The notes beneath the pieces are model-generated. The model searched no databases and had not been told where the DNA came from. It saw only the letters and a program-made list of their open reading frames with translations. Below, piece after piece: positions 40,612-51,592 of a stretch of DNA of 64,000 bases. Position 1 is the stretch's first letter. Every line of letters begins with the position of its first letter. This DNA comes from Nitrosospira sp. Nsp14 (GTDB lineage: Bacteria > Pseudomonadota > Gammaproteobacteria > Burkholderiales > Nitrosomonadaceae). Where the stretch lies: NCBI RefSeq assembly GCF_900113575.1, contig NZ_FOPV01000001.1, positions 248,001 through 312,000 on the forward strand, written 5' to 3'. Position numbers and translations under genes: made by a program.

Positions 40612-40644
40612 TCAGTCCGTGTCCGCATTCCCCAGGAGCTTTTC

Positions 40645-41817
40645 GTGTCGCAACCCACGCACGCCGTTCTCGCGCTCGCCGACGGCACAGTCTTTCGTGG
40701 CTTATCCATTGGCGCTGAAGGCATTAGTACGGGAGAGGTGGTGTTTAACACCTCCATGACCGGGTATCAGGAAATTCTCACCGATCCGTCTTATTGCCGC
40801 CAGCTAGTCACATTGACTTACCCTCACATTGGAAATACGGGCACCAATCCAGAGGATGTGGAATCCGGCAATATCGAGAGAGTTCACGCGGCGGGATTGG
40901 TCATCCGCAACCTCCCCCCTGTCTCCAGCAGTTGGCGCCAGACTCGGACTCTGCCTGAATATCTTAAACAACAGGGCGTTGTGGCGATTGCGGATATCGA
41001 TACGCGCAAGCTCACACGTATCTTGCGTGAAAAGGGCGCGCAAGCCGGATGTATCATGACCGGGTCGCCCGACGAGACGGAGGCGCTGAAGCAGGCCAGG
41101 GCATTTCCCGGCTTGGTCGGGATGGACCTCGCCAAAGTAGTGAGTTGTGCCGAACGTTATGAGTGGAATGAAGGCGAATGGAAGCTGGGCCATGGATACC
41201 AGACTCGGGAGAACCCCCGCTTTCATGTCGTTGCGCTCGATTTTGGAATCAAGCGCAATATGCTTCGGAAGTTGGCGCAGCGCAATTGCAGAGTTACTGT
41301 TTTTCCTGCACAGACAGGCGCGGATGAGATTCTGGCTTTACAGCCCGATGGTGTCTTCCTTTCCAACGGACCGGGCGATCCGGAACCGTGTGATTACGCT
41401 ATCGCCGCGACCAGGAAGTTGCTCGACGCAGCGCTGCCGATTTTTGGTGTCTGCATGGGACACCAGTTGCTGGGATTGGCCAGTGGTGCGCGTACTATAA
41501 AGATGAAATTGGGTCATCACGGCGCAAACCACCCAGTGCAGGATCTGGACAGTGGAAAAATATTCATCACCAGCCAGAATCACGGTTTTGCGGTCGATAG
41601 CAGCACATTACCAAAGAATGCACGTATTACCCATTTGTCATTATTTGACGGCAGTTTGCAGGGATTTGAGCTGGTCGGCCAGCCCGTCTTCTGTTTTCAG
41701 GGCCATCCCGAAGCCAGTCCGGGACCTCACGATCTCGACTATCTGTTCGACAAATTTATCGGATTGATGGAGCAGAAACGGACAAGAGAAAATATCGGGA
41801 GCGCAACCTCCAAGTAA
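40645..41817 (+). CDS. carA: Carbamoyl-phosphate synthase small (glutaminase) subunit
   Basis: Glutaminase half of carbamoyl-phosphate synthase, releasing ammonia from glutamine for pyrimidine and arginine synthesis. From the GTG at 40645 it has 390 residues. The GTG has an AGGAG Shine-Dalgarno 7 nt upstream, and the frame's earlier start at 40576 overlaps the promoter region. The N-terminal CPSase_sm domain starts [17 protein letters not shown]; the class I amidotransferase domain has the nucleophile in [11 protein letters not shown] (about residue 270) and the His/Glu of the triad in [11 protein letters not shown] near the end. Confidence 0.96.
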   Translation: MSQPTHAVLALADGTVFRGLSIGAEGISTGEVVFNTSMTGYQEILTDPSYCRQLVTLTYPHIGNTGTNPEDVESGNIERVHAAGLVIRNLPPVSSSWRQTRTLPEYLKQQGVVAIADIDTRKLTRILREKGAQAGCIMTGSPDETEALKQARAFPGLVGMDLAKVVSCAERYEWNEGEWKLGHGYQTRENPRFHVVALDFGIKRNMLRKLAQRNCRVTVFPAQTGADEILALQPDGVFLSNGPGDPEPCDYAIAATRKLLDAALPIFGVCMGHQLLGLASGARTIKMKLGHHGANHPVQDLDSGKIFITSQNHGFAVDSSTLPKNARITHLSLFDGSLQGFELVGQPVFCFQGHPEASPGPHDLDYLFDKFIGLMEQKRTRENIGSATSK

Positions 41818-41929
41818 ATCTTAAGACTGGACTTTCGGCTGCCGCTAGTATGCTACAGGCAGGTAGTTTCACTTGCATGTGTTTCAAGACATCTCGCGCT
41901 TTTTTCGCCTAACCACTTCCTGCAGTTCT

Positions 41930-44900
41930 ATGCCTAAACGTAACGATATCAAATCCATTCTCATCATCGGCGCGGGTCCTATCGTCATTGGGCAGGCGTG
42001 CGAGTTTGACTATTCTGGAGCTCAGGCATGCAAGGCCTTGCGGGAAGAAGGCTATCGAATCGTTTTGGTGAATTCGAATCCCGCTACCATCATGACCGAT
42101 CCCGAAATGGCCGACGTGACCTATATCGAGCCCATTATCTGGCCCATGCTGGAAAAAATCATCGCTATCGAACGCCCCGATGCGTTGCTGCCGACGATGG
42201 GCGGTCAAACAGCGTTGAACTGTGCCCTTGATCTGGCAAAGAATGGCGTGCTGAACAAATATGACGTCGAGTTGATCGGCGCGTCTCGCGAGGCAATCGA
42301 CAAGGCCGAGGATCGTGAAAAGTTCAAGCAGGCCATGACCCGTATCGGATTGGGCTCGGCCCGTTCCGCCATCGCCCACAGTCTGGAAGAGGCGCTGCAG
42401 GTACAGGCGATGGTTGGCTATCCCGCAATTATACGGCCGTCATTCACCATGGGCGGCAGCGGGGGCGGCATTGCTTATAATCGGGAGGAGTTTCTGGAAA
42501 TATGCGAGCGCGGACTGGAAGCCTCGCCCACCAAGGAGTTGCTGATCGAGGAATCCGTCATCGGCTGGAAGGAATTCGAGACGGAGGTGATACGCGACAA
42601 GAAAGACAACTGCATCATCGTCTGTGTTATCGAGAACCTCGACCCCATGGGAGTCCACACTGGCGATTCCATCACCGTCGCGCCCGCGCAAACATTGACC
42701 GACAAGGAATACCAGATCATGCGCGACGCATCGATCGCGGTATTGCGTGAAATCGGCGTGGAGACGGGCGGTTCAAACGTTCAGTTCGCCATCAATCCCC
42801 GCGACGGACGCATGCTTGTCATAGAAATGAATCCGCGCGTGTCGCGCTCCTCGGCCCTTGCGTCGAAAGCAACCGGATTTCCCATTGCAAAGGTGGCCGC
42901 CAAGCTGGCGGTCGGCTATACGCTGGATGAACTCAAGAACGACATCACCGGCGGGGCGATGCCTGCATCTTTCGAGCCAACCATAGATTATGTCGTTACC
43001 AAAGTGCCGCGTTTTGCTTTTGAGAAGTTTCCGCAGGCGAACGATCGCCTTACAACCCAGATGAAGTCAGTGGGGGAGGTGATGGCCATCGGGCGCACTT
43101 TCCAGGAATCCTTGCAGAAAGCCCTGCGCGGACTGGAAATCGGCGTCGACGGATTGGACGAAAAAACGTCGGATATTGAAACCATTGCCGCCGAGCTGAG
43201 TGATCCCGGTCCGGATCGGATCTGGTATGTTGCGGACGCAATACGTTGCGGGATGCCGCTGGACGAACTACACCGACATACCCACATCGATCACTGGTTT
43301 CTTGCCCAGATCGAGGACCTGGTCAAACAGGAGCAGGCGCTCGCCGGGAAAGTGTTGGATGGGATTGATGCAGCCGAGTTGCGCAGGCTCAAACGCAGCG
43401 GGTTTTCCGACCGACGTTTGGCAAAACTGATGAATACGACCCAGGTGGCCGTTCGCGCCCGACGCCATCAGTTTAATGTGAGGCCGGTATACAAGCGCGT
43501 GGATACTTGCGCAGCCGAGTTTGCCACTCGCACAGCTTACATGTACTCCACATATGAAGAGGAGTGTGAAGCGTTACCCAGCGGAAGAAAAAAAATAATG
43601 GTGCTGGGCGGCGGGCCCAATCGCATCGGCCAAGGCATAGAGTTTGACTACTGTTGTGTCCATGCGGCGTTGGTGTTACGCGACGATGGTTTCGAAACGA
43701 TCATGGTCAATTGCAACCCGGAAACCGTTTCCACCGATTATGATACGTCGGATCGTCTTTATTTCGAGCCGCTCACGCTCGAGGATGTGCTCGAGATCGT
43801 GGCAGTAGAGAAACCCGTCGGCGTCATCGTGCAGTATGGCGGCCAGACACCGCTGAAACTCGCACGTGACCTTGAGACCGCAGGGGTGCCAATCATTGGT
43901 ACCAGCCCGGACATGATCGATTGCGCCGAGGATCGGGAGCGTTTTCAGAAAATGCTGCACCAGCTCGGCTTGAAACAACCCCCCAACCGTACTGTTCGCG
44001 ACGCAGCCGCGGCGATCGCCGCGGCTGCTGAAATCGGGTATCCGCTAGTCGTACGCCCCAGCTATGTATTGGGCGGCAGAGCCATGGAAATTATCCACGA
44101 GCAGGTGAACCTGGAACGTTATATGCGCGAGGCAGTCAAGGTCTCGCATGACGCCCCGGTTCTGCTCGATCACTTTCTGAATGATGCCGTTGAAGTGGAT
44201 GTGGATGCAGTCTCAGACGGCGAGGCACTGCTGATAGGCGGCATCATGGAACACATTGAACAGGCGGGCGTTCATTCCGGTGATTCTGCATGCTCGCTGC
44301 CACCTTTCAGCTTGTCGCCTGAAATGCAGGACGAATTGCGTCGCCAGACTTCGGCGATGGCGCGTGCGCTAAAGGTTGTGGGGTTGATGAATGTGCAGTT
44401 TGCCATCCAGGGCGATACGGTATTTGTCCTGGAAGTAAATCCGCGTGCCTCGCGAACCGTGCCTTTTGTCTCCAAGGCTACGGGACTGCAACTGGCGAAA
44501 ATCGCTGCGCGTTGCATGACGGGTATGACGCTCGCGCGGCAGGGTATTGTCAAAGAAGTAGTTCCTTTCTATTATTCAGTCAAGGAAGCGGTCTTTCCTT
44601 TCATAAAATTTCCCGGCGTGGACACGATACTCGGACCGGAAATGAAATCCACCGGTGAGGTTATGGGCGTGGGGCAAAGCTTTGCCGAGGCCTTTGTCAA
44701 GTCGCAACTTGCCGCTGGCGTCAAGCTGCCTCTCGCGGGCAAGGTTTTTATAAGCGTCCGGCATGTCGATAAACCGCGTGTGGTGGAAATCGCGCACAAC
44801 CTTGCGCAGTTAGGTTTTACGCTCTATGCTACGCGCGGTACCGCCGCGGTGCTGAATGCGGCGGGGCTGACCGTGACACCGGTAAACAAGATGGCCGAAG

Positions 44901-45202
44901 GGCGTCCGCACATAGTAGACATGATCAAAAATGGCGAGATGGATTTGATCATTAATACAGTGGAAGACAAGCGGAGCGCGATTCACGATTCCTATTCGAT
45001 ACGTCATGCCGTATTGCAGGCACGCGCAACGTATTACACTACCCTAGCGGGCGCTCGTGCGGCTTGTATCGGCATGGCAAATATGCGCGAGCTGGAAGCC
45101 TACAGTTTGCAGAAGCTTCATGCATGGCGCATGGGGTCACAGGAAAAGGGATTTTACACCGGCGACCATGATTCCGTTGTGCTGACCAGGGATGCATCAT
45201 GA
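41930..45202 (+). CDS. carB: Carbamoyl-phosphate synthase large subunit
   Basis: ATP-dependent synthetase half of the enzyme, 1090 residues from the ATG at 41930 ([20 protein letters not shown]). Two homologous ATP-grasp halves are visible: the carboxyphosphate half (about 1-400) and the carbamoyl-phosphate half (about 560-940), each with its GAGPI / [15 protein letters not shown] opening. Between them lies the oligomerisation domain and at the end the MGS-like allosteric domain that binds UMP or ornithine. A gap of 112 bp separates it from carA. An earlier ATG at 41873 is not conserved. Confidence 0.97.
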   Translation: MPKRNDIKSILIIGAGPIVIGQACEFDYSGAQACKALREEGYRIVLVNSNPATIMTDPEMADVTYIEPIIWPMLEKIIAIERPDALLPTMGGQTALNCALDLAKNGVLNKYDVELIGASREAIDKAEDREKFKQAMTRIGLGSARSAIAHSLEEALQVQAMVGYPAIIRPSFTMGGSGGGIAYNREEFLEICERGLEASPTKELLIEESVIGWKEFETEVIRDKKDNCIIVCVIENLDPMGVHTGDSITVAPAQTLTDKEYQIMRDASIAVLREIGVETGGSNVQFAINPRDGRMLVIEMNPRVSRSSALASKATGFPIAKVAAKLAVGYTLDELKNDITGGAMPASFEPTIDYVVTKVPRFAFEKFPQANDRLTTQMKSVGEVMAIGRTFQESLQKALRGLEIGVDGLDEKTSDIETIAAELSDPGPDRIWYVADAIRCGMPLDELHRHTHIDHWFLAQIEDLVKQEQALAGKVLDGIDAAELRRLKRSGFSDRRLAKLMNTTQVAVRARRHQFNVRPVYKRVDTCAAEFATRTAYMYSTYEEECEALPSGRKKIMVLGGGPNRIGQGIEFDYCCVHAALVLRDDGFETIMVNCNPETVSTDYDTSDRLYFEPLTLEDVLEIVAVEKPVGVIVQYGGQTPLKLARDLETAGVPIIGTSPDMIDCAEDRERFQKMLHQLGLKQPPNRTVRDAAAAIAAAAEIGYPLVVRPSYVLGGRAMEIIHEQVNLERYMREAVKVSHDAPVLLDHFLNDAVEVDVDAVSDGEALLIGGIMEHIEQAGVHSGDSACSLPPFSLSPEMQDELRRQTSAMARALKVVGLMNVQFAIQGDTVFVLEVNPRASRTVPFVSKATGLQLAKIAARCMTGMTLARQGIVKEVVPFYYSVKEAVFPFIKFPGVDTILGPEMKSTGEVMGVGQSFAEAFVKSQLAAGVKLPLAGKVFISVRHVDKPRVVEIAHNLAQLGFTLYATRGTAAVLNAAGLTVTPVNKMAEGRPHIVDMIKNGEMDLIINTVEDKRSAIHDSYSIRHAVLQARATYYTTLAGARAACIGMANMRELEAYSLQKLHAWRMGSQEKGFYTGDHDSVVLTRDAS

Positions 45203-45268
45203 GCGGTGGGAGCCGATATAACGAATCGATCTTAAAACGAATGGTAAAAGGACTAGGGTAAGAGGACT

Positions 45269-45745
45269 ATGGGCACAATTCCGTTAACAGTAACCGGTGC
45301 GGGGAAACTGCGCGCCGAGTTGCACGAAATGAAAACCGTGCAGCGGCCGGCTGTAATCGCAGCAATTGCCGAGGCCCGTGCTCACGGTGATCTTTCGGAA
45401 AATGCCGAATATGAAGCGGCCAAGGAGCGGCAAGGTTTTATCGAGGGACGTATCGCCGAATTGGAAAGTAAGCTTTCCAATGCCCAGATTATTGACCCGG
45501 CATTGCTGGACGCGGGCGGCGCTTGTGTATTCGGGGCAACTATCGATCTTGAAGACATCGCCAGCGCGACCACAGTCACCTACCAGATCGTCGGAGATGA
45601 TGAAGCCGACATCAAAGAGGGAAAGATCTCGATCAGTTCCCCTATGTCACGTGCCCTGATAGGTAAATATCCCGGCGATGTGGCGGAGGTTCTTGCACCC
45701 GGCGGCGTACGAGAGTATGAGATCCTGGACGTGAAATATGTTTAG
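45269..45745 (+). CDS. greA: Transcription elongation factor GreA
   Basis: Binds the RNA polymerase secondary channel and stimulates cleavage of backtracked transcripts. The 158-residue length is normal. The N-terminal coiled coil (about 1-75) carries the conserved acidic tip in [18 protein letters not shown] at about 34-51; the C-terminal FKBP-like domain ends [15 protein letters not shown]. It follows carB by about 65 bp, as in many proteobacteria, and converges on yhbY. Confidence 0.97.
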   Translation: MGTIPLTVTGAGKLRAELHEMKTVQRPAVIAAIAEARAHGDLSENAEYEAAKERQGFIEGRIAELESKLSNAQIIDPALLDAGGACVFGATIDLEDIASATTVTYQIVGDDEADIKEGKISISSPMSRALIGKYPGDVAEVLAPGGVREYEILDVKYV

Positions 45746-45774
45746 TTCCAGCGTACGGGTTTTCTGGCAAGCAG

Positions 45775-46149
45775 TCAGCTCCGGTTGCTACGCGCGAGTC
45801 GGCGGCGCTTGATATCGCTGCCGCCTGGTTTACGGTCCTTGCGAACGGTTTTAGGTTCAGCTGTGACTATTTGTTCCGGTTGAGGACGGTAGATCACCAG
45901 TATCTTTCCAATGTGCTGTACCGGCCTCGCACCGAGGCGTTCGCAGATTTCGTTCAAAAAAGCCGTTCTGGTGTGCCGTTCGTCGCTGGCAACCTTGACT
46001 TTGATCAGCTCGTGGCTTCTGAGCCCTTGATCAAGTTCATGCATAACATTTTCGGATAACCCTGCCGAGCCTATCCATACAACCGGCTTCAGCGCGTGAG
46101 CACGGGCCTTAAGGTCAGGCCGAGGCACGAGCGCAAGTTCTTCTGACAT
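45775..46149 (-). CDS. yhbY: YhbY-like CRM-domain RNA-binding protein
   Basis: Small protein with a CRS1-YhbY (CRM) domain, linked in E. coli to pre-50S ribosomal particles. It has 124 residues from the ATG at 46149. The CRM domain covers about 8-95, with LKARAHALKPVVWIGSAGLS and the GxxG-type loop ERLGARPVQHIGKILVIYR. The tail is basic and disordered (KDRKPGGSDIKRRRLARS). It diverges from rlmE with only 29 bp between start codons, as in E. coli. Confidence 0.93.
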   Translation of the reverse strand: MSEELALVPRPDLKARAHALKPVVWIGSAGLSENVMHELDQGLRSHELIKVKVASDERHTRTAFLNEICERLGARPVQHIGKILVIYRPQPEQIVTAEPKTVRKDRKPGGSDIKRRRLARSNRS

Positions 46150-46178
46150 AACATTTCCCAAAAATCCCATTTTACGTT

Positions 46179-46799
46179 ATGAAGCGCTCCAAAACCAGTA
46201 AAGCCTGGATGAGAGAGCATGTGACCGATTTTTTTGTCAAGCAGGCAAAGAAAGAAGGCTATCGCTCGCGTGCCGCCTATAAACTGATCGAAATCGCGGA
46301 GCGTGATCATCTGCTTGCCCCGGGTATGACGATAGTTGACCTTGGTGCTGCCCCGGGGGGATGGTCGCAAGCGGCCAGCGAAAGGCTGGGATCAAACGGC
46401 AGAATCATCGCTGTGGATTTCAGGGAAATGCTGCCGCTGCCCGGAGTCACATTTATCCAGGGCGATTTCACCGAAGCGTCGGTTCTAGCGCAACTGGAAG
46501 AAACTCTGGGAAAATGTCCTGTTGACCTTGTAATTTCTGATATGTCCCCTAATATAAGCGGCATAGGAATGGTTGACCAGGCGCGAGGCATGCATTTGGC
46601 CGAGCTTGCCTTGGAATTCAGCATGACACGATTGAACTCTGGCGGCAATTTTCTCGTCAAAGTGTTTCAGGGTTCCGGTTTTGATGAGTTTTTAGGCAAC
46701 ATGCGTGCCTCATTCAATCGGGTGGTGACACGTAAACCGGGAGCATCGCGTGGGCGCAGCTCGGAACTCTATCTCCTAGGGTTGGGGAAGCAAGACTGA
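46179..46799 (+). CDS. rlmE: 23S rRNA (uridine-2'-O-)-methyltransferase RlmE
   Basis: SAM-dependent enzyme methylating U2552 in the A loop of 23S rRNA during late 50S assembly. The 206-residue length is normal. The basic start KRSKTSKAWMREH is followed by RSRAAYKLIEI with the catalytic lysine, the SAM-binding motif DLGAAPGGWSQAASERLG at about 52-69, and the SDMSPNISG motif near 122-130. It is first of the rlmE-ftsH pair, though a repeat-bearing gap of 155 bp separates it from ftsH. Confidence 0.96.
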   Translation: MKRSKTSKAWMREHVTDFFVKQAKKEGYRSRAAYKLIEIAERDHLLAPGMTIVDLGAAPGGWSQAASERLGSNGRIIAVDFREMLPLPGVTFIQGDFTEASVLAQLEETLGKCPVDLVISDMSPNISGIGMVDQARGMHLAELALEFSMTRLNSGGNFLVKVFQGSGFDEFLGNMRASFNRVVTRKPGASRGRSSELYLLGLGKQD

Positions 46800-46821
46800 A
46801 TCTTAACCGAAAACAACAAGA

Positions 46822-46859
46822 TGACGGCCTTTGACGGCCTTTGACGGCCTTTGACGGCA
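46822..46859 (+). repeat. 10-bp tandem repeat TGACGGCCTT, nearly four copies
   Basis: TGACGGCCTT is repeated head to tail at 46822, 46832 and 46842, with a fourth partial copy at 46852 (TGACGGCAC). The last copy plus its flank, TTTGACGGCACAAGC, recurs as TTTGACGGCGCAAGC about 78 bp further on, directly before the ftsH Shine-Dalgarno. It lies between the rlmE stop and the ftsH start. The function is unknown; slipped-strand expansion is likely. Confidence 0.85.
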
Positions 46860-46954
46860 CAAGCGGCACGGCGGGCATATCGCTATTATAAATCTCCAAA
46901 TGGGTTTAGAATGAAACCTTCAAGGATTTTGACGGCGCAAGCCAAGGAGCTATC

Positions 46955-48850
46955 TTGAACAATCTCATTAAGAACATGGCCATCTGGCTGGTGATCGCCC
47001 TCGTATTGATGACGGTGTTCAACCAGTTCAGTACGCGGCAGTCGGCACAGGCGCCGATGGAATATTCACAGTTCATCGACGAAGTGAAGCAGGGCAGGAT
47101 CGCCAAAGTTACCATCGAGGGTCGCACGTTGAAGGGCACCAAGTCTGATGGCAGGCGTTTCGTCACCTATACGCCGTCCGATCCGTGGATGGTGAGCGAT
47201 CTCCTGAAGGCGGGCGTCATTATCGATGCCAAGCCCGAGGAGGAACCGTCGTTGTTGATGAACATCTTTGTTTCCTGGTTCCCCATGCTGTTGCTGATCG
47301 GGGTATGGATTTTCTTCATGCGCCAAATGCAGGGGGGCGGCCGCAGCGGCGGCGCTTTCTCCTTTGGAAAAAGCAAGGCGCGCATGATGGATGAGTCCAC
47401 CAATCAAGTCACGTTTGCTGATGTGGCGGGTTGCGAGGAAGCCAAAGAAGAGGTTTCCGAATTGGTCGAATTCCTTCGCGACCCCAGTAAATTCCAGAAA
47501 CTGGGGGGACGCATTCCCCGTGGTGTTTTAATGGTGGGAAATCCCGGTACCGGGAAGACGCTTTTGGCACGTGCAATTGCAGGCGAAGCCAAGGTTCCAT
47601 TCTTCAGTATTTCCGGCTCTGATTTCGTGGAAATGTTCGTTGGCGTGGGTGCCGCGCGGGTGCGCGACATGTTCGAGCAAGCCAAGAAGCACGCGCCTTG
47701 CATAATTTTTATCGATGAAATCGACGCGGTTGGTCGTCAACGGGGCGCGGGGCTTGGTGGTGGCAACGATGAGCGTGAACAGACACTGAATCAGTTGCTG
47801 GTCGAAATGGATGGTTTCGAAGGGACGGCAGGCGTCATTGTAATAGCCGCTACCAACCGGCCGGACGTGCTTGATCCCGCGCTGTTGCGTCCCGGCCGTT
47901 TCGACCGTCAGGTGACCGTTCCGCTGCCGGATATACGGGGCCGAGAGCAGATCCTGCATGTTCACATGCGCAAGGTGCCCATCGCCCCCGATGTCCATGC
48001 GGAAATTCTCGCCAGGGGCACACCCGGAATGTCAGGCGCGGATCTTGCCAACCTAGTGAATGAGGCCGCGCTGTTCGCGGCACGCAGCAACAAGCGTCTG
48101 GTTGACATGGAGGACTTCGAACGGGCCAAGGACAAGATTTTCATGGGTGCTGAACGTAAGTCCGTTGTGATGCCGGAACGCGAACGGCGCAATACCGCAT
48201 ACCATGAATCGGGACATGCGGTTGTAGCCCAACTGCTGCCTAAAACCGACCCGGTGCATAAAGTCTCGATCATTCCACGAGGACGCGCGCTTGGGGTGAC
48301 GATGCAGCTGCCCACCGAAGATCGCTTCAGCATGGATCGCGAGGAAATCCTACAGAATATCGCCGTTCTTTTTGGAGGACGAATCGCCGAGGAAGTATTC
48401 ATGGGTCAAATGACCACCGGCGCATCGAACGACTTTGAGCGCGCGACGGAAATGGCAAGGCGCATGGTTACGCAGTGGGGGATGTCTGACTCGCTGGGCC
48501 CGATGGTATATGGCGAGAACGAGGGCGAAGTCTTTCTGGGCCGCTCGGTTACAACGCACAAGAACGTCAGCGAAGCCACCATGCAGAAGGTAGATATTGA
48601 AATTCGCCGTATCATTGACGCGCAGTACGGTCTGGCGCGCAGGCTGATCGAGGAAAACCGGGACAAGATCGAAGTCATGACCAAAGCCCTGCTGGAATGG
48701 GAGACCATAGATTCCGATCAGATCGGCGATATTATGGAAGGTCGTGAGCCGAGGCCGCCGAAGCCTTCCAAACCTGCGTCGACTCCTCCCAAGGATAATA
48801 CACCGCCCGCGGCGCCGGCCGCGGCAGCGACGCCAGCACAGGAAACTTGA
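46955..48850 (+). CDS. ftsH: ATP-dependent zinc metalloprotease FtsH
   Basis: Hexameric membrane AAA+ protease degrading misassembled membrane proteins and regulators. It has 631 residues. Membrane helices are at about 6-23 and 103-122; Walker A GNPGTGKT at 195-202, Walker B in [15 protein letters not shown] (about 249-263), the second region of homology after it, and the zinc site HESGH near 415-419. The start is a TTG at 46955 with a good AAGGAG 7 nt upstream; it gives the betaproteobacterial N-terminus [17 protein letters not shown]. Its regulators HflK and HflC are also in the window. A strong terminator follows at 48882. Confidence 0.97.
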   Translation: MNNLIKNMAIWLVIALVLMTVFNQFSTRQSAQAPMEYSQFIDEVKQGRIAKVTIEGRTLKGTKSDGRRFVTYTPSDPWMVSDLLKAGVIIDAKPEEEPSLLMNIFVSWFPMLLLIGVWIFFMRQMQGGGRSGGAFSFGKSKARMMDESTNQVTFADVAGCEEAKEEVSELVEFLRDPSKFQKLGGRIPRGVLMVGNPGTGKTLLARAIAGEAKVPFFSISGSDFVEMFVGVGAARVRDMFEQAKKHAPCIIFIDEIDAVGRQRGAGLGGGNDEREQTLNQLLVEMDGFEGTAGVIVIAATNRPDVLDPALLRPGRFDRQVTVPLPDIRGREQILHVHMRKVPIAPDVHAEILARGTPGMSGADLANLVNEAALFAARSNKRLVDMEDFERAKDKIFMGAERKSVVMPERERRNTAYHESGHAVVAQLLPKTDPVHKVSIIPRGRALGVTMQLPTEDRFSMDREEILQNIAVLFGGRIAEEVFMGQMTTGASNDFERATEMARRMVTQWGMSDSLGPMVYGENEGEVFLGRSVTTHKNVSEATMQKVDIEIRRIIDAQYGLARRLIEENRDKIEVMTKALLEWETIDSDQIGDIMEGREPRPPKPSKPASTPPKDNTPPAAPAAAATPAQET

Positions 48851-48881
48851 TCATTGGGGTTGCCATTTTGTGACAAAGCCT

Positions 48882-48910
48882 AAAAAGGCGGGGATTATCC
48901 CCGCCTTTTT
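48882..48910. terminator. Strong bidirectional intrinsic terminator after ftsH
   Basis: A perfect 13-bp stem (left arm AAAAAGGCGGGGA at 48882-48894, right arm TCCCCGCCTTTTT at 48898-48910) with a 3-nt loop. The A-run before and U-run after make it symmetric. It begins 31 nt past the ftsH stop. Confidence 0.92.
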
Positions 48911-48942
48911 GATTGGCGCACTGATACCGGTATACATCTCAT

Positions 48943-49764
48943 TTGTCGCCACAGCAGAAATTCGTTAGCCCCTCCCATCGCCGTCCGCTGGTGATGGGCA
49001 TCGTCAATGTCACGCCCGATTCGTTTTCTGATGGGGGTTTGTTCGATTCGTTCGACCAGGCGCTTCAGCACGCGACGCAATTGATCGAACAAGGGGCAGA
49101 CTGGCTTGATGTCGGCGGTGAGTCGACCCGTCCTGGCAGCATGCCGGTTGACGTGCAAGAAGAACTGCGTCGTGTTATCCCGGTGGTGGAGGCACTCGTT
49201 GAAATGAAGTGGCCCGTCTCAGTCGACACCTCCAAGCCGGAAGTGATGCGAGCAGCAATAAGAGCCGGCGCGACCATGATCAACGATGTCAATGCGCTAC
49301 GTGCCCCGGGTGCGCTCGAGGCGGTGGCAGCGGGAGGCGCGGCAGCGTGTCTCATGCACATGCAAGGTGAGCCACGAAGCATGCAGCTCAATCCCGAGTA
49401 TCATGATGTAGTGAGTCAGGTAAGAGAATTTTTATCGCAACGCCTGCATGCCGCGCTGGAATCTGGGATTTCGCATGAGCAATTGATAATAGATCCTGGT
49501 TTCGGTTTTGGCAAAACTCAGACCCAGAACATCCAAATGTTGCGCCAGCTCGGTCGCTTCTGCGACTTGGGCGTACCGGTAATGGTCGGCATGTCACGTA
49601 AATCCATGCTGGGTAAGATCACAGGCGCCGAGGTAAATGACCGACTCCATGCAAGTGTTGCGGCAGCGTTGATGGCGATAGGCAAAGGTGCGCGGATCGT
49701 CAGGGTGCACGACGTTAAAGCCACCAAGGAGGCATTGGCGGTTTATAATGCGGTGAACGGTTAA
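48943..49764 (+). CDS. folP: Dihydropteroate synthase
   Basis: Folate synthesis enzyme joining p-aminobenzoate to the pterin pyrophosphate; the sulphonamide target. The 273-residue protein has the signatures LVMGIVNVTPDSFSDGG at about 16-32 and LDVGGESTRPGSMPV at about 58-72, and DPGFGFGKTQTQN near 185-197. The start is uncertain: the TTG at 48943 gives the expected length but has no clear Shine-Dalgarno and lies 33 nt after a strong terminator, so transcription needs readthrough or a promoter not recognised. It is followed by glmM, as in most proteobacteria. Confidence 0.92.
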   Translation: MSPQQKFVSPSHRRPLVMGIVNVTPDSFSDGGLFDSFDQALQHATQLIEQGADWLDVGGESTRPGSMPVDVQEELRRVIPVVEALVEMKWPVSVDTSKPEVMRAAIRAGATMINDVNALRAPGALEAVAAGGAAACLMHMQGEPRSMQLNPEYHDVVSQVREFLSQRLHAALESGISHEQLIIDPGFGFGKTQTQNIQMLRQLGRFCDLGVPVMVGMSRKSMLGKITGAEVNDRLHASVAAALMAIGKGARIVRVHDVKATKEALAVYNAVNG

Positions 49765-49999
49765 TGTGACTCCCTTAGTTTGTCCCGGCTGCATTGTTCT
49801 AGGGTTAAACTAAATCTGCGGAACTTTCAGTTTTACCTGACGCGGTCCAGATATTTCAACGGTCGCAGCAGTTGCCAGTGGCCCTGGATGTAAGAGTGTT
49901 TTCATGTGCTGGATCAGTTGTTGCCACGGGTAGCGGGCAGTCGCAACGTTCGTTCAAACCTTCATAACTTCTTGTGACTAATTTTCTGGGTTTTTTAAA

Positions 50000-51379
50000 G
50001 TGACAAAAAAATATTTTGGCACGGATGGAATACGCGGGCATGTAGGTGAAACGCCGATAACACCTGAGTTTGTAATGCATCTTGGTTATTCAGCCGGTAA
50101 AGTGCTGGCGGCGGCCGACTGGCATCTAGCCAAGGGAGAGCGCCCGGCGGTGCTGATCGGGAAGGATACTCGGATATCCGGGTATATGCTTGAGTCGGCC
50201 CTTCAGGCGGGGCTTTCCGCCGCCGGGGTGGACGTGCTGTTATCGGGGCCGACTCCAACCCCGGCGGTCGCGTACCTGACGCGCGCCTTGCGGCTGCAGG
50301 CAGGTATCGTTATTTCGGCTTCGCATAACCCGTTTGAAGATAACGGTATCAAGTTCTTTTCCGCATCGGGCACCAAGCTACCGGACGCTGTCGAGCATGA
50401 AATAGAGTCGGGACTGAATGCGCCTATCCGCTCGATGCCGTCAGCTCAGCTTGGCAAAGCACGACGGGTCAATGACGCCCGGGGACGATACATCGAATTC
50501 TGCAAAAGCACGTTTCCGAATCACCTTGATCTCCGCGGCTGGCGGATAGTGGCTGATTCTGCTCATGGCGCCACCTATCAGATTGTAGGTCCCGTGCTGC
50601 ATGAGCTGGGTGCCGACGTGGTCGCGATTGGGGCTCAACCTGACGGACTTAACATCAATCACGAATGTGGCGCAACGCACAGCGCCTCAATTCAGGAAGC
50701 AGTCATCCGGCACCAGGCTGACATCGGCATCGCGCTCGATGGCGATGGTGATCGAGTGGTCATGACGGATAAAAAAGGCATTCTATATGATGGCGACAGG
50801 CTGATCTATATTATCGCTAGACACCGCCAGCAAAAGGGAGTTCTCAAGGGCGGGGTAGTTGGCACGCTCATGACCAATCTGGCGGTTGAAAATGGCCTGA
50901 AGAAAGGAAATATTCCATTTGCTCGCGCCAACGTCGGTGACCGATATGTATTGGAGTTGCTACAAAAAAATGACTGGCAGCTGGGCGGCGAAGGCTCAGG
51001 CCATATTATTTGTCTCGACAAGCACACCACGGGTGACGGAATTATTTCCGCGTTACAAGTTCTGTATGCGATGCGCGACTCCGGCAAGAGCCTAGCCGAA
51101 CTCGCCCACAGCGTCACTCTTTATCCCCAGCAGCTCATTAATGTCAAAGTTCCGAAAGGATTCGACTGGCGCACTGACGCAATGATCGAGGCGGCACAGG
51201 TGGAAGCGGAGCGCGACCTTGATAATAGTGGCAGGGTCCTTCTCCGTGCCTCGGGTACCGAGCCCCTTGTGCGTGTGATGGTTGAGGGCGAATCGGGGCA
51301 GAAAGTGAAATTTTGGGCAGAAAAAATCGCCGATGTGGTACGCCATGCCGCAGTCGGCGATGAGTCGCGCGCACTATAA
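50000..51379 (+). CDS. glmM: Phosphoglucosamine mutase
   Basis: Converts glucosamine 6-phosphate to glucosamine 1-phosphate for peptidoglycan and lipopolysaccharide. It has 459 residues, slightly longer than usual at the C-terminus. It starts with GTG at 50000 and the family N-terminus [11 protein letters not shown]. The phosphoserine is Ser108 in [17 protein letters not shown], the metal-binding DGDGDRV near 247-253, and the sugar-binding GGEGSGH near 328-334. The 235-bp gap to folP suggests a separate promoter, but none was recognised. Confidence 0.95.
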   Translation: MTKKYFGTDGIRGHVGETPITPEFVMHLGYSAGKVLAAADWHLAKGERPAVLIGKDTRISGYMLESALQAGLSAAGVDVLLSGPTPTPAVAYLTRALRLQAGIVISASHNPFEDNGIKFFSASGTKLPDAVEHEIESGLNAPIRSMPSAQLGKARRVNDARGRYIEFCKSTFPNHLDLRGWRIVADSAHGATYQIVGPVLHELGADVVAIGAQPDGLNINHECGATHSASIQEAVIRHQADIGIALDGDGDRVVMTDKKGILYDGDRLIYIIARHRQQKGVLKGGVVGTLMTNLAVENGLKKGNIPFARANVGDRYVLELLQKNDWQLGGEGSGHIICLDKHTTGDGIISALQVLYAMRDSGKSLAELAHSVTLYPQQLINVKVPKGFDWRTDAMIEAAQVEAERDLDNSGRVLLRASGTEPLVRVMVEGESGQKVKFWAEKIADVVRHAAVGDESRAL

Positions 51380-51395
51380 CCCAGGATCAGAAGCG

Positions 51396-51412
51396 TGTTC
51401 CAAATTGGAACA
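51396..51412. promoter_or_regulatory. 17-bp perfect palindrome between glmM and pstS
   Basis: TGTTCCAAATTGGAACA reads as 8-bp arms around a single central base. It lies 17 nt past the glmM stop and about 180 bp upstream of pstS. Its layout resembles NtrC-type sites (TGCACC-N5-GGTGCA), differing in two bases of each arm. It could be an operator for pstS or a small hairpin after glmM. Confidence 0.5.
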
Positions 51413-51592
51413 TACCCCGATGCTGCTTTCAGTCACTCAAGCAGGACCGTTAAATTTCCGGATCAGGTTTGCAACGGCGAGCGGTTCTAGTTGGCGATGC
51501 CTCGCACCGTTACGCGTATCACGAAATGGTAATATTTGTGAGATAGGATGACTAGCGGCGAAGAAGAATATCTGATCAAAAAGGGGATTTAA

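Noticed and set aside
46822-46859. CRISPR or integration repeat
   Set aside because: Ten-bp direct tandem units without spacers or nearby recombinase.
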